Source: Cantharellus purpuraceus
Lineage: Eukaryota > Basidiomycota > Agaricomycetes > Cantharellales > Hydnaceae
Length of the DNA stretch: 64,000 nt
Assembly: GCA_025174535.1 (NCBI GenBank)
Contig: JALBUN010000001.1
Location: 3,348,001-3,412,000, forward strand
Reading direction: 5' to 3'
Numbering within the stretch: the stretch's first letter is position 1; the number at the start of each line of letters is the position of its first letter. A model generated the notes under the pieces. That model did no database searches, had not been told where the DNA came from, and was given only the letters and a program-made list of their open reading frames with translations. Of this stretch, positions 21,889-35,428 are shown piece by piece. The translations under genes were made by a program, and so were the position numbers.

Positions 21889-24144
21889 CTATAGATGTCC
21901 TTTGTGTAAAGATATCTCCCTTTGGACTCTCTGCACTAATACGTCAAGCGCACTATCCGGCTTGTACCCTTGTCTGAACATATCCCTCATCACCTCTCCT
22001 GCTATAGCCCAGTCCCCCCGCCTTAGAAGCGATGACAAGATCACGTACCATGTACGGTTCGTGAGTGTGATACCCCTTTTCCCCATTTCGCGGTAGTACC
22101 CTAGCGCCATTTGCAAGCCTTGTGCTTCCGGGTTCTCGAGGCTACCCTTGATGAGATAATGATAGGTAGTTCGATTGGGAGGCGTCCCATTTTTGTGCAT
22201 CTGTATAAATAGTGACTCTGTGTACATCTTCACATCCTGGGCTGGTATAGTGGGATCCCGATGAAGCCCAGCCAGGATACCAGTATACGTGATCTCGTTT
22301 GGGCGACACTCCTTGTCTGGATGATTCTCCATCAATTGTAAAAGCATTGCTGCGTTACGCAGATTTTCCTGGCCCCCCTGTCGTACGAGGAAGTCAATGA
22401 TTGCGCTGTACATTGCGACATTGGGTTGAACACCCATCGTCTCCATGATTTGAATCAGTCTTGTGTGGGCGTCTCTGCTTCCTCCTCTGTACAGAACAGA
22501 GAGAAGGGTCGTGTAGGAATGGACATCAGGCTGTATGTTCGCCGGCTTGAGTGCCCGCAAAACAGATGCGACACTTTTCATGTCACCCATGCGCCCGTAA
22601 TGCCGAAGGAAGGTGTTATATGATACGATATCCGGCTTTGGGCCGTGATCCATCATATCCTTCGTGAGATTTTTGGCCTCGCTTTCCATACCATTCAGGC
22701 AGAGGCCATGCAGCACAATATTAAACAGAGGGAGCATGGTCTGGTCGTGCAGTAATTGTTGTTGCTCGGGAGATTTCCCTGACTCTATTCGGTATTGCTG
22801 AAACAAGGCGAAGCCTTCCTGCGGCCGGCGTGCCCTGAAAAAGGCTTGAATCATGGCACCGTAACTATGTTCGTTCGGCTCAACTCCTGCCTCCAGCATG
22901 CGATTCCAGATAGACATAGCTTGGTCGCACTGGCCTTGTCGACCATAGCCAACGAGCAGAGTGGTCCACAAATGTCGATTGGGAGATAATCCAAGCCCAG
23001 TAACATCGCTCCACAACGTTTCCACCAAGTCTGGTCTGTTACACTTGAAAAATGCTTGTATGAAGATATCCCAGACAGCACTAGACAGAATGGTGCGCCT
23101 TTTGCCGTCCCCTCGATCTCCTCGATTTGTCACCAGAAAATTACCATCAGCACTCCGACAACCTGAAATCGTACTCAAATATAATTTTTGCAGCGAAGCG
23201 ATGTTTTGCTCGTCTGCCAGGTTGCTGACGTATTTTTGAAGAGACGAAGGCCTAGATAAGAGTCTGAGGAGGACGAGCTCCTGAACCCATGCTTGGACTT
23301 TGTTTGATAGTGAGGGGTCATTTGGCAAATGAATATCGCAGAAGGCTTTGGCTCTGGATGCTGGGACATGGAGTGACGTCGGTAGGACTAAAAATCGTTC
23401 AGCCGCATCATTAAATCGATCCTGAGTCACATAGGCGGCAATGACAGTCAGAAGCACGTCCGTTACAAGAGGATCAAGGGACCTGGGCAATGCAAGTTTG
23501 GCGGCAGGCATGGCGGGAGTCACAGCGCCCTTGTCCACCGCACTATGCGACAATCCCGTCTGGTCCGTGTGTGGTGTCCGAGGGGTTTCAAATAGACTAG
23601 CGAACACGTCGTAAGTAGACGTGACACCCTGGATGTCGCCACATCGTAAATGCAGTAGTAAACAAGCCCGGAGACCATCTAGCTGGCCTTTGGTGGCTAC
23701 TTTGAGAGCCATCGCTCGAGCGCCGGCCATGATATATCGGACATTTGAGCAAGCTGTAAAATGCTTGTGAAGCATCCTCGAAATCATCTCCAAGTCACGC
23801 GTCGTGAGGGAGTCCAATGATGAGTGTGTCACCAGATCTTCGAATGCATCTCGAATTCGTACAGGATCATCGTTTCCTAGGGCAAATCTGAGGGAGGATA
23901 AACGGCTGTTGTGTGACTCTGCTTCGGCGTCCGTGAGCCCAACACCCTTGTATTTCGTGTCCTGCATCATTCCAGTAAGAGTAGACAATAAGTCCCTTCC
24001 AAGTTGGCGAGGTTTGACATCTGAAGAAATTGGAGGATATGAATGATACCACCTGCGTATTGGGGAAGGGCTAGATATGATGATAAGTTCGAGCAGACAT
24101 GATGGTAAAAACCCCCTCCTCTGACATGTGGCGCGAAGCATCAA
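21889..24144 (-). CDS. pentatricopeptide repeat (PPR) protein, probably mitochondrial
   Basis: An uninterrupted frame of 751 codons, rare in this intron-rich window. The N-terminus (MMLRATCQRRGFLPSC, then RRWYHSYPP) is basic and hydroxylated with few acids, as in mitochondrial presequences. From about residue 350 at least eight PPR units can be read: LWTTLLVGYGRQGQCDQAMS, then NEHSYGAMIQAFFRARRPQE, VSYNTFLRHYGRMGDMKSVA, HSYTTLLSVLYRGGSRDAHT, VAMYSAIIDFLVRQGGQENL, EITYTGILAG, TTYHYLIKGSL and RTWYVILSSLLRRGDWAIAG. Such proteins bind organellar RNA and act in its processing or translation. The start may be either of the two adjacent Met codons. The PPR and DNMT1 genes are divergent with under 100 bp between starts. 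Confidence 0.85.
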   Translation of the reverse strand: MMLRATCQRRGFLPSCLLELIIISSPSPIRRWYHSYPPISSDVKPRQLGRDLLSTLTGMMQDTKYKGVGLTDAEAESHNSRLSSLRFALGNDDPVRIRDAFEDLVTHSSLDSLTTRDLEMISRMLHKHFTACSNVRYIMAGARAMALKVATKGQLDGLRACLLLHLRCGDIQGVTSTYDVFASLFETPRTPHTDQTGLSHSAVDKGAVTPAMPAAKLALPRSLDPLVTDVLLTVIAAYVTQDRFNDAAERFLVLPTSLHVPASRAKAFCDIHLPNDPSLSNKVQAWVQELVLLRLLSRPSSLQKYVSNLADEQNIASLQKLYLSTISGCRSADGNFLVTNRGDRGDGKRRTILSSAVWDIFIQAFFKCNRPDLVETLWSDVTGLGLSPNRHLWTTLLVGYGRQGQCDQAMSIWNRMLEAGVEPNEHSYGAMIQAFFRARRPQEGFALFQQYRIESGKSPEQQQLLHDQTMLPLFNIVLHGLCLNGMESEAKNLTKDMMDHGPKPDIVSYNTFLRHYGRMGDMKSVASVLRALKPANIQPDVHSYTTLLSVLYRGGSRDAHTRLIQIMETMGVQPNVAMYSAIIDFLVRQGGQENLRNAAMLLQLMENHPDKECRPNEITYTGILAGLHRDPTIPAQDVKMYTESLFIQMHKNGTPPNRTTYHYLIKGSLENPEAQGLQMALGYYREMGKRGITLTNRTWYVILSSLLRRGDWAIAGEVMRDMFRQGYKPDSALDVLVQRVQREISLHKGHL

Positions 24145-24240
24145 GTAGTTCCTTCGCTGAATATTTGAGCGCCTACAGCCGAAAATTATCTAAGCTATCT
24201 TCTGTGCGTGACTTTCTGCCAGACGGCCAATCTTTGCATT

Positions 24241-27200
24241 ATGCAACCCAACCGGAAAAGAAAGCTAACAATGGACGTATTTGGAGACGTAGAAGAGGCC
24301 CGGCCAGAAGAGTTGCGTGCTGCTCGAGTCAGCTCCAACCTCGATGGCTTAGGCCACCAAAAGACTAAGAGGGGCATGACAATTAATAAACGTTTGGCAA
24401 CGGATCCAGCAGAGAGATTGAAGGTGCATCGTCTGAACGGTTCTGTTTGGCTACTCAATTCAATATTTCTCCGATCAATTGACTTCTGTAGAGGCGTACT
24501 CGCCACGGAAAGAATACTAGTCAAGCGGTACGTAATGCCTTCAAGGTTGTGTTAAGAGTTTATACCCTTTATATATCATCTATTTCCAGGTTTTACCAGT
24601 ATCGCGTAGTGCCCGTCCTCGCTCTACGTCTCCGGGCACATCAGCTGTCTCCGATGTAAACACTACGTCGTCCCTTGATTCTGATGTTGACATGGAATCT
24701 TATCATCCTGATACTCACTCGAAGTATAAGTTACATGCAAGTGCTGGTGATCCTGCCTTGATTGAAGAGGTTGTGTTCGAAGTTCCAAATGAAGGTTCCT
24801 ACCTCCTTGAGGCAGAGAATGACGTTGCAACTCGACTACCCTACGAACCTCACGAACCCTACGAGCCAGATAACCCCACCGATCCTCCTGTGAGGATTTT
24901 GAGGGATTTCTTGATCTTCGATTCACATTCCCTCAATCTTGTGTCGCTCTCATATCTCTGGAAAATCGACGCACCGTGTGAAGCATTTGGCCAGGCTGTC
25001 ACTGATGCAGATGATGAAGATAACAATCAAGATTTGTCACCATTTGATGGTATACCTTTCAGGACTAGCACCATCCTTTCGTATTCTCTGGATATTCATA
25101 AAGAGTAGGTTGTTTTCTACCGGCAGCGAACCCACCGCCTAACTAAGCGCACTCAGTTCAATATGGATCCAGACCCAATATGCTTGGTATATTCTTGACA
25201 CTCCAGCAGAGACATATCGACCATTCTTTCTACCCTTTTATTCCAGAGAGATGCTTCTTAGGCATATATTGCGGAACATACTGGTCGATTATAATATCAC
25301 CAGCGAACGATTCCTTCGCGAGCTTTCCTCTCCTTTAGCCAAGGATCCGCTTCTAGGAAGATGCTGGAACAAAGAAGACTTGTCATGCGTGAGTGACCCT
25401 TTCATCATTGACACCAGAAACCAAATGCTTCGAATTAATGCAGTGTCAATACTCCTTGTCGGAGCTCACAGAAGTAATCACCGCAATTCCAGATGTTGAT
25501 TGGGACGACGTCAAAGATGCTCCTCTGTTCCGCTTGATTTTGAAGTCCCATGGATCTCTTGGTGCGATGTCTGATACATGGGACGAAGCCAATGACGAGC
25601 TATGCCAAGTTTTACTTCCTCGGTTAGTTCGAGGGCCTACGTTGACTCGAAAACGGAAGGGAGAGACTCGAGTCAAGTCGGCCCCAACCGCTATTACCCC
25701 GACAATTCACGCTTTTGTGTCATCATTTTTTGATAGCAAATTTACCGTTGTAGGCGAGCGACCATCATTTCTGAATGACAAAAAGCTTTCCCGTGGTCAG
25801 CCGCAGCCGGATACTCAGGTGTTAACAGACATAGCCAGCTATAAGGTATGATCCCTTACCGTAGTAGTGACATGTAATGGATAGTAATAGGTAGGAGATT
25901 TCGTGATAGTCAACGAAGGTGACTATGAAGATCGCACTGGCCTGCGGTGAGTGTTGAATATGCATCATCTGTTCCAGTACTGATTTGGCAAATGTCCCAG
26001 GTTCGCTCAAATACTTTTTTTCGATCAACGCAATAAACACTTTCATGCTCGCTGGTTTGTCCATGGTTCTGAAACCATACTGCAAGAGCTTGCACATGGC
26101 CAGGAATTGTTCCTGTCAATTGACGATAATTGCCGAGACGTCTCCACAGATTGCCTGGTTAGCAAATGTAACGTTGTCAGGATTTCCTTAGCTGAACATG
26201 CCAGTCAAAAATGGCCCTCGAAGGACACTTACTTCTATTCGTACGTCTACTGGAACGTGTTGTTGATTTAATGCATTAAGAAGTGCTTTAGATCCGCCTG
26301 GGATCGTAGCCACCCTGCAGGCTTCACTGAAGTGGCGAATGAGCAAGTACATGTGCCTTCCTCACGGAAATGCCCCTCTTGTGAAGCTCATAACGCCTCG
26401 ATCTCCAATTTCACATCCGGAATTCAATGTGCCATCCGGTCTATCGAGTATCACCAGCATGACTTCATTCGCTATGAATCCCATTCTGCTGATCAATTAA
26501 CCTGCTCCATTGGTCAAGTCAGCACATTTCTCAAAGCTGGGGATGGAGTCAAGCTTGTGGTGTATAGACTGGGCAGGGAACGTGACAGAAAGGGCCCCGG
26601 TTATTTTGCCGAGGTAGGCGATATGCTTTGGTTACCTGACTCTTACCTTCCCCTCTTGACTTAGCCCGCTCTTTTCCTCACGTCAATCAAAGAGACCGTT
26701 GACGCTGCTTCGGTACTTGGCATTTGCCAGGTGCTACATATCTCTGAATATGAGGCAAAAGATCATACTTGGCTTCGCAGACACCCTAATTGCTTTTATG
26801 TCAAATCTCGAGCTACATCCCTTAACTCTTCTCTCACACCAGCTCCATTGGCAAGCTTCAGAATGTGTCATACTTGTTATCATCTGGAGCAAGAAAGATA
26901 CGAGCTTGAGATACGGTGCGAAGCAGAAAAGAAACTATGCGCCTTTGATCCTTTCGCAGGTGTTGGAGGATTTGGCTTAGGACTCGCAGACGGTTGCTCA
27001 ATGCAAACTAGTTTGGCGGTCGAGATAAATCCTAGCGCTGCTGAGACGATGAGGTTTGACATCACCCACGAATTACGAACACCTTCTGATTAACATTATG
27101 TTATAAAGAAGAAACTTCTCATCAGATACCACCGTTCTCACTGCTGATGCTAACCGAATTCTGCATGATCTTGTCAAAGGTCGTGAACGCAGGCTAGTAC

Positions 27201-28970
27201 GTGGAAAGGTGGACTTGATTTATTCTGGACCACCGTGGTTAGTCTCGTCAGGTTATATCAATTCAAGCCTTGACCCTTCGTAGTCAAAATGACTCCACAT
27301 TAAACAGACAGACGACCGACACAAAACGGCCAGCCTTCACCACTCTCTCCTTTGTAGACTTTCTCCGTCCGGCGTTTTTTGTTATGGAGTCAGTGCCAGG
27401 ATTCTTGCAATGGAGAGTCTCTCAAGGCTCTTCCAAAGAGATCAAGGCCGGGGATCTCAAATTAGTTCTCAAGTTATAATCATTTATCCTTGTCTGATAT
27501 TTGGTGGCTGACTACATCTTGATTTACAAAGGATTCTTCATTTTCTTGGGCAAGTCTTTATGTATTTTGTCTTGAGTGGTGTCCAGAGGCTGATCAGAAT
27601 TACAGATACAATGTTATGGGACAGCTTTTGCATGCCCGATCTTTCGGTGTACCTCAAACACGAGACCGTTTCTTCACAGTGGCAACCCTTCCTGAGTGGG
27701 GCATGTTTAGTTTTCCTGAAGCATCGCATGCATTTCGGACAGAAGACCAACCTGGAGTGAAGAGCCTCCAGTTAGGTCCTCTCTTCAAAATAAAACCTTC
27801 ATTCGCACCTGGCAAGGCTCTGCATGAAGTCCCTACCGTCGCGGAGGCCTTATCGGATTTACCTTTCTTTGACTGGTAAGTTAACCTTCTACTAACCTAG
27901 TATTGAGCAATCTGTATGTCATAAATTTTTAGGGAAAGCCCCAAGAAACTCACCCGTGAACAACAGGAGGTTGCAAACGCTCGCGCCAACCACATCCCTG
28001 TGGTCCCTTGCCAACCGGATAAAGTGTGGGGTATCCAGGATGCTGACTTCATGTATGAGACCCCGAGCGCAAATGCTTTACAACAACGCGCACGACGAGA
28101 TCTGGTGTTGTGTCCAGAGAACAACTATCAACATTTTACACGGCACTATCCTCTATATCAAGTCGAGAAGTATGTATTGAAGGGCTCTTATTCATTTCAT
28201 GATCTTGAGTATTTGTGTGTAGCATCTGTGACGTCCCGCTTGCCAGAAGAGCCGACTATCGCCGTATGTTTAAATTTACTGTTTCGATTTTTTTATATGG
28301 TCGACTGAGCCTCCTTTCCAGACCTTGACCAAACAAATCGTGAATGGAGTTTGCGAGATCCAGCGTCTGCGAAAGCTATCGGTGGCTATCTAGCCGGTAG
28401 TGATATTTTCATGTCCTACGATCTGCTTGCCATCTAACTCATCAATACAGGAGCATACAGTCGCTTGAATCCAGATGGTTACTTCAAGTGTGTTTTCTTC
28501 AATGCCAGCATCTTTCACAGTCTCTTATGAAATTCAGCACGATTGTCACATATGTAGGTCCGGTAGCAAAACAAAGCACTGTATTACACCCCTTCGTGAG
28601 TCCCTTGGCAATAAATTGCTCTCCTGACCTAGAATGATCAATCACAGTGCAAACGTATCCTTACGGTGCGAGAGCTTGCCAGGGCCCAAGGATTTCCAGA
28701 TGACTTCACATTTTACTCGGACACCGACAATATAGACGACGTGATCATCATTCATTTTTTTCTCATCATAGCATAACTAACGTTCTCCATATGGCTTTCA
28801 GTATCATAAACAAATAGGCAACAGGTATTTGATTAGTATGACTTGAGCTGATTTCAAAATTAATTTGGTGTAGTGTACCATTTGGTGTGTCGGCCGCCCT
28901 GGGACGTTCTATCCAAAACTTGGTGGTCAAGAAGTGGCTACAAGAACGCAAAAAGCCAGGGAGCCCTTAG
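24241..28970 (+). CDS. DNMT1: DNMT1-type DNA (cytosine-5) methyltransferase
   Basis: Large multi-exon maintenance-type methyltransferase. Exon 1 is taken from ATG 24241 (basic KRKLTMDVFG; upstream ATG 24208 also possible), but its end is unsure. A replication-foci domain follows (VRILRDFLIFDSHSLNLVSL, PFDGIPFRTSTILSYSLDIH, YAWYILDTPAETYRPFF). The first BAH domain contains HFHARWFVHGSETILQELAH, with a second BAH before the catalytic part. Catalytic motifs: I, FDPFAGVGGFGLGLADG; IV, SGPPCQNDS; VI, FFVMESVPGF (ESV for the usual ENV); VIII, GVPQTRDRFF; IX, RELARAQGFPDDF; X, HKQIGNAVPFGV. The catalytic Cys codon is split by an intron (27236-27237 plus 27284). Canonical position IV is usually PCQxFS, so DS is unusual. 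The end is TAG 28968-28970. The nearby retroelement shows the CpG loss expected where such an enzyme works. Confidence 0.92.
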
Positions 28971-29044
28971 TGTCCCAGCGATGACGAGACATTTGCACTT
29001 CCACGGTCAGTTTATGACCAGTATATTATGTGATAGCCTAAAAA

Positions 29045-30974
<1,930 letters not shown>

Positions 30975-31136
30975 GGTTTTGCGACGATCGTGAGAAGCTA
31001 CACATTCACCGATCACGTGCCACAGATGCCGTTATTCGGATGCGGATAATATCTGCACGCTGGACATATATAAGCCTCAGACGGTGCATCATGTCCGATC
31101 CATCCTTGTTATCCCGTTTCTCCACTTTGTCTGGAT

Positions 31137-33606
31137 ATGGCTACCAAAGGAAGAATCAACTGGGGCAAGGTCGATCAGCCTGACTTTATTATGCAACCAT
31201 TCCCAAGCAGGCGGTCTCTTGTGTATGGCACGAAGGGTGTCGTGTCTTGCTCCCAACCTCTGGCCTGTGAAGCTGGATTAGAGATCCTTCGGAAAGGTGG
31301 AAATGCTGTGGACGCGGCGGTGGCCACATCTGTAGCATTGAACGTCACAGAGCCCAGTTGCTGCGGGGTTGGAGGGTATAGCAATAAGCTATCATCCATG
31401 CGATGATCTCGTATTCACATTGAATTCCAGAGATGCATTCTGTCTCTTTTACGACGCAAAAGCTAAGACTGTCAAGGCACTCAACGGCTCTGGGCACTCC
31501 CCTCAGAAACTCAATATCGAGCATATGCGTTCCCGTGGTGTGACTGGGCAATCCATCCCTGTCAATGACCTCAATTCGGTCACTGTCCCTGGTGCAGCGG
31601 CTGCGTGGGTTGATGCTGTCGAGAATTTCGGAAGCAGGAAGCTTACCGTTGCAGACGTCTTCGCACCTGGTATTCGCCTGGCAGAGGAAGGGTGAGAGAC
31701 ATGTGCGCATCTGGCGACTTAAATTGAAATGTCCTTCTAGTGTTCCTGTATCTGAGATACACAGCTTAGCAGTATGTGATTTGGATACCTCTGACACATA
31801 CCTCACCTTGTTATACTCAGTGGCAACGCTCTGAAAATCTCATCAAAAATGCTTCCCCAGATGCGAATGCAATGCTTCTCAACGGCAAAGCTCCGCTGCC
31901 GGGACAAATAATGACCTTTCCAGATCTTGCCACGACCTTTCGTCGAATTGCGGAGCATGGCAAAGACGGCTTCTACAAGGGTCCTGTAGCGGAGGCTATC
32001 GTTGAACTTATACAGAACAAAGGCGGTGTGATGGAGCTGGAAGATCTTGCTAAACATCAGACCACGTTCGTGCAACCCATCAGATATACTTATGCGGGGC
32101 AGGTCACGGTATATGAGGTAAGGAAGTTATGCGTTTCAATATGTTTCTCTCAGTGGGCTTTACCCCTGTATCAAGTGTCCACCCAATGGGCAAGGTATCA
32201 CAGCACTTCTTGCATTAGGGATGCTTGATGCCTTGGAATCTCAAGGAAAGATCAAACCTCTATTGGAAACCGAGCACAACTCCGCGGAGTACTTACACAT
32301 CCTCGTGGAAGTACTGCGGTACGTCTTCGTTCGCATTTCAGAACCAGAATTGCAAATTAAACAAAGAAAACGTAGATTGGCGTTTGCAGGCAGGATTACA
32401 TTGTCATTCGATTTCAACGTTTTAATTCATAATGAATCAATAGACAGTAGGTACTATGTAGCAGACCCCGAAGTGGTCCATGTTCCTGTTACCGAACTTC
32501 TTAGCAAGGCAAGTCATTGGACTTACGGTGGTCTTATTGTGCTTATCTGGAGGCTAGGAGTACCTTACCAAGCGTGCTTCTAGTGTTGACCCAGTAAAGG
32601 CCACTCCAAATATACGACATGTAAGAGGTGTTTGGCGTGAGGGCGGTATACTGATAGCTGCTTCTCTGTTTTAGGGTTATCCGGTTCAATCGTCAGACAC
32701 AGTATACTTCACTGGTATATCAGAGCATTCATTCTCATTGAACTACAATTACCATTTCCCTAGTTACTGACCAGTGGGGTAACGCATGCAGCTTCATTCA
32801 GAGCAACTATGCAGGTGTGTCTGGCATTCGTTCCTAATCAGCAGAGCCGCTGTCAATCTGATGGTTTCACTAGGTTTCGGTACAGGAGCCATCCCACGGG
32901 GCACTGGGTTCACGCTTCAAAATAGGGGTTCTGGGTTTATGCTCCAAGAAGGACACCCGAACCAGTTGAAAGTGAGGTCTTTTGCTGCATCGTCACCATT
33001 CATCCCCATCAAAACCTTTTCGTTAGGGTGGAAAACGACCCTACCATACCATCATCCCGGCAATGGCTTTGAGAGGGGATGAACTGTTCCTGTCATTTGG
33101 TGTCATGGGCGGTTTCATGCAGGTTAATTCCAAATTTTAGGCCTTGACTTCAATGTATCTGACATGCTGGTTAGCCCCAAGGTCATGTTCAAGTTCTTCT
33201 CAACCTCTTGCGTGGTTGGACACCCCAAGCGGCCCTCGATGCTCCTCGTTTCTGTATCTCTGCAGCTATTCCAGACTCTGAAGTCAAAGCAGAGACGCAG
33301 GAAGATTCGTCTAAGGTACAGGATTCTGCAGGTGATATCAACAGCGAAGTCTATTTCGAGGAGGGTATCCCTTCCGAGACAATCTCGAAACTAAGAGGTA
33401 TGTCTCTGTTCTTCACTCAACTGGGCCAGTCCACTCAATAATGTTGGTCAGAAATGGGTCATGACGCCTACTTGCTAACTGGGACAAAGAGGGGCCTCTT
33501 TGGAAGGGGTCAAATTATCCAGAAGTTGACGGATCAATCGGGAAGACGGGTCTGGGCTGCCGGGTCTGATCCCCGCGCCGATGGCCATGCCGTCTCACAG
33601 ATTTAA
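31137..33606 (+). CDS. gamma-glutamyltranspeptidase-like Ntn hydrolase
   Basis: Ntn hydrolase of the gamma-glutamyltranspeptidase superfamily. The start at 31137 gives [20 protein letters not shown] and no signal peptide, so it resembles the cytosolic YwrD/HpxW-like branch rather than the secreted glutathione hydrolases. Seen in order: [71 protein letters not shown] and [16 protein letters not shown]. The self-cleavage site is likely at the Thr of [20 protein letters not shown], then [19 protein letters not shown]. The C-terminal part has PYHTIIPAM and [20 protein letters not shown], ending with [12 protein letters not shown]. About ten introns are needed. Activity may be on gamma-glutamyl amides or on other amides such as oxamate; the sequence does not decide. 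Confidence 0.88.
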
Positions 33607-33690
33607 CACAGCTAATTGATATCGATATAAACGGAGTGATTGGTGGATGAAGGTATTTGTGTATTCCATACTCATTTCACTTGCGAGGTT

Positions 33691-35215
33691 TTACATGCGC
33701 CTCTGTCTTTCACTGCCTATCGCTTGTCTCCGGCGATACTCTCTAAGTTCCTTGGTTTTGTCGGGCCCACGTATACGACCCCATCCTGCTAGAGGAACAA
33801 CAATGACAGTGGCATTATCCTCACTGCCCAATTCTTCAGCGAAAGACATGATAGCAGATGCTGCTTGTTGTGGATCTGAATGGCCACGTGCAAGATCCAC
33901 AATCTCGTCGTCAGAAAGAACTGAGGTGATCCCATCTGAGACGAAAACGGTGTACGCCCATTCGGGACCTGTGGTTGCAAGAAATGCAGCTAGATGGCTC
34001 AACCTGAAAGAAGCTCAATACCTCTCAATAGCTTAGTTCTAACTTCTGGCTCCGGAGTGACGCCGAAAGGCTTGAATTTCTTGTCGCCGAGCCTGAGAAA
34101 TGGGATATTGTAAAGATATCGCAGTGTCCATAACTCACACTAACCCACGTGTATTCGCTAGTGCCCCCATCCATCTAGAAAAGTAATGAAGCCAAGTAAT
34201 GAAGCCAAATAAGAGCGATGAGTTGATGGCGTACCGTGCTTCTCCGAACGAGTCCGTGATCAACCCAGTACCTCCGAGTCTCCGGAGGCGTGCAGACTCT
34301 CCTCGGCTCTCAGCATGGTGTTCCTCAGTCATAGAGTGAACTTGTCCACGGTCAGTTGAACACAATAGTATTCGCGTATCTCTATTTACAGACCATATCC
34401 TCAAATCAAGACCATGAATGGGTCAAAAAGTCACTCACCCACAATGTGCAACGGTCAGCGCCACCCGTTCCGCCGCAAAGAATGCTGTAGAAGGAGAGTC
34501 TAAGGAGTGAAATAATGCTACGGACGCCGTAGAGCCCTGCTTGGATGATTCTTTCAGGTTTGAGATATCTCTATCCGCCTGTGGTTTCACTGTGTCATGG
34601 AATCTTCGCCTGCACAGGTGCAAAGAGACGGCAAACCTGCAAGAATGCCAAGGTAGCTCTGGACTCAAGGTCAAGTGGAGGGGATGAGGATAGATTGTCT
34701 GTATCCCATCTTTTTAAAATGCCACCGTGATAGCGTTTAAAATATCCCCCAATGCTCTTTACCCAGCGGTTGATCTCAGGGATCTGGGATTTATCCACTG
34801 ATTCGAATAGTCCCTGCAACTCACGACGCAAGTGGTCTGATACTATGGCGCCTCCATGACTGGTATTGGCCGTCAGTCCTAATCACGGGAAATCACGCGT
34901 TGCACACCCGTCATATATTCCAACAAAGACGACTTGGCTGGCCATTTCACGACCTATGCTATCCGGGTCCCAATGGATATTGTGGTGCTGTTTGAGGCTC
35001 GTTCGTAGCTCATCAGGCTCAATCGCCAAACAACAGACACTGTGTCCGTCCTCTTGATAGCTGCAAAGTATTAACCATGAGCAGAGTACTATAGTTATCC
35101 TTACCTTCTGACTCCTCGAGAAACGGCAATCCCAATTACTTTGGGTGAAGTCAACGGGATGCGCACACTCCCCCCTTTGTGATGTCCATGTCAATGGGGG
35201 ACTCAATGCAAGCAA
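33691..35215 (-). CDS. protein phosphatase 2C (PTC6-like)
   Basis: PPM-family Ser/Thr phosphatase dependent on Mn/Mg. Readable blocks are PLTSPKVIGIAVSRGVRRSY with QEDGHS (metal-binding Asp), VVFVGIYDG joined over an intron to HGGAIVSDHLRREL (DGHGG motif), VALTVAHCGDTRILL, ARWMGALANTRGLGDYKFK with PFGVTPEPEV, VFVSDGITSVLSDDEIV, and SEDNATVIVVPLAGW near the C-terminus. All the aspartates expected to bind the two metals are present. The segment order and the PLTSP start resemble yeast Ptc6, a mitochondrial phosphatase. The first exon could not be resolved: an ATG at 35258 exists but does not splice in frame by simple GT..AG rules, so the 5' end is approximate. It converges with the GGT-like gene, 84 bp apart. 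Confidence 0.85.
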
Positions 35216-35428
35216 TATTTTATACCACCTGTCGGTAAAGAAGCTCGAATAAAGTCATGATATCGCGCTCTCGGGTATATCAACGTCGCGAACGATCCCG
35301 TATATATTCGAAACGCCGTTGGAGCATGACACAACATAGCATGACATTGACGAGCTGAACGGGGCTAAGATCGCCACATCCGTCACGTGACCTTTCTGCG
35401 TCGCACCTTCAGTCGATTACTTACTACA

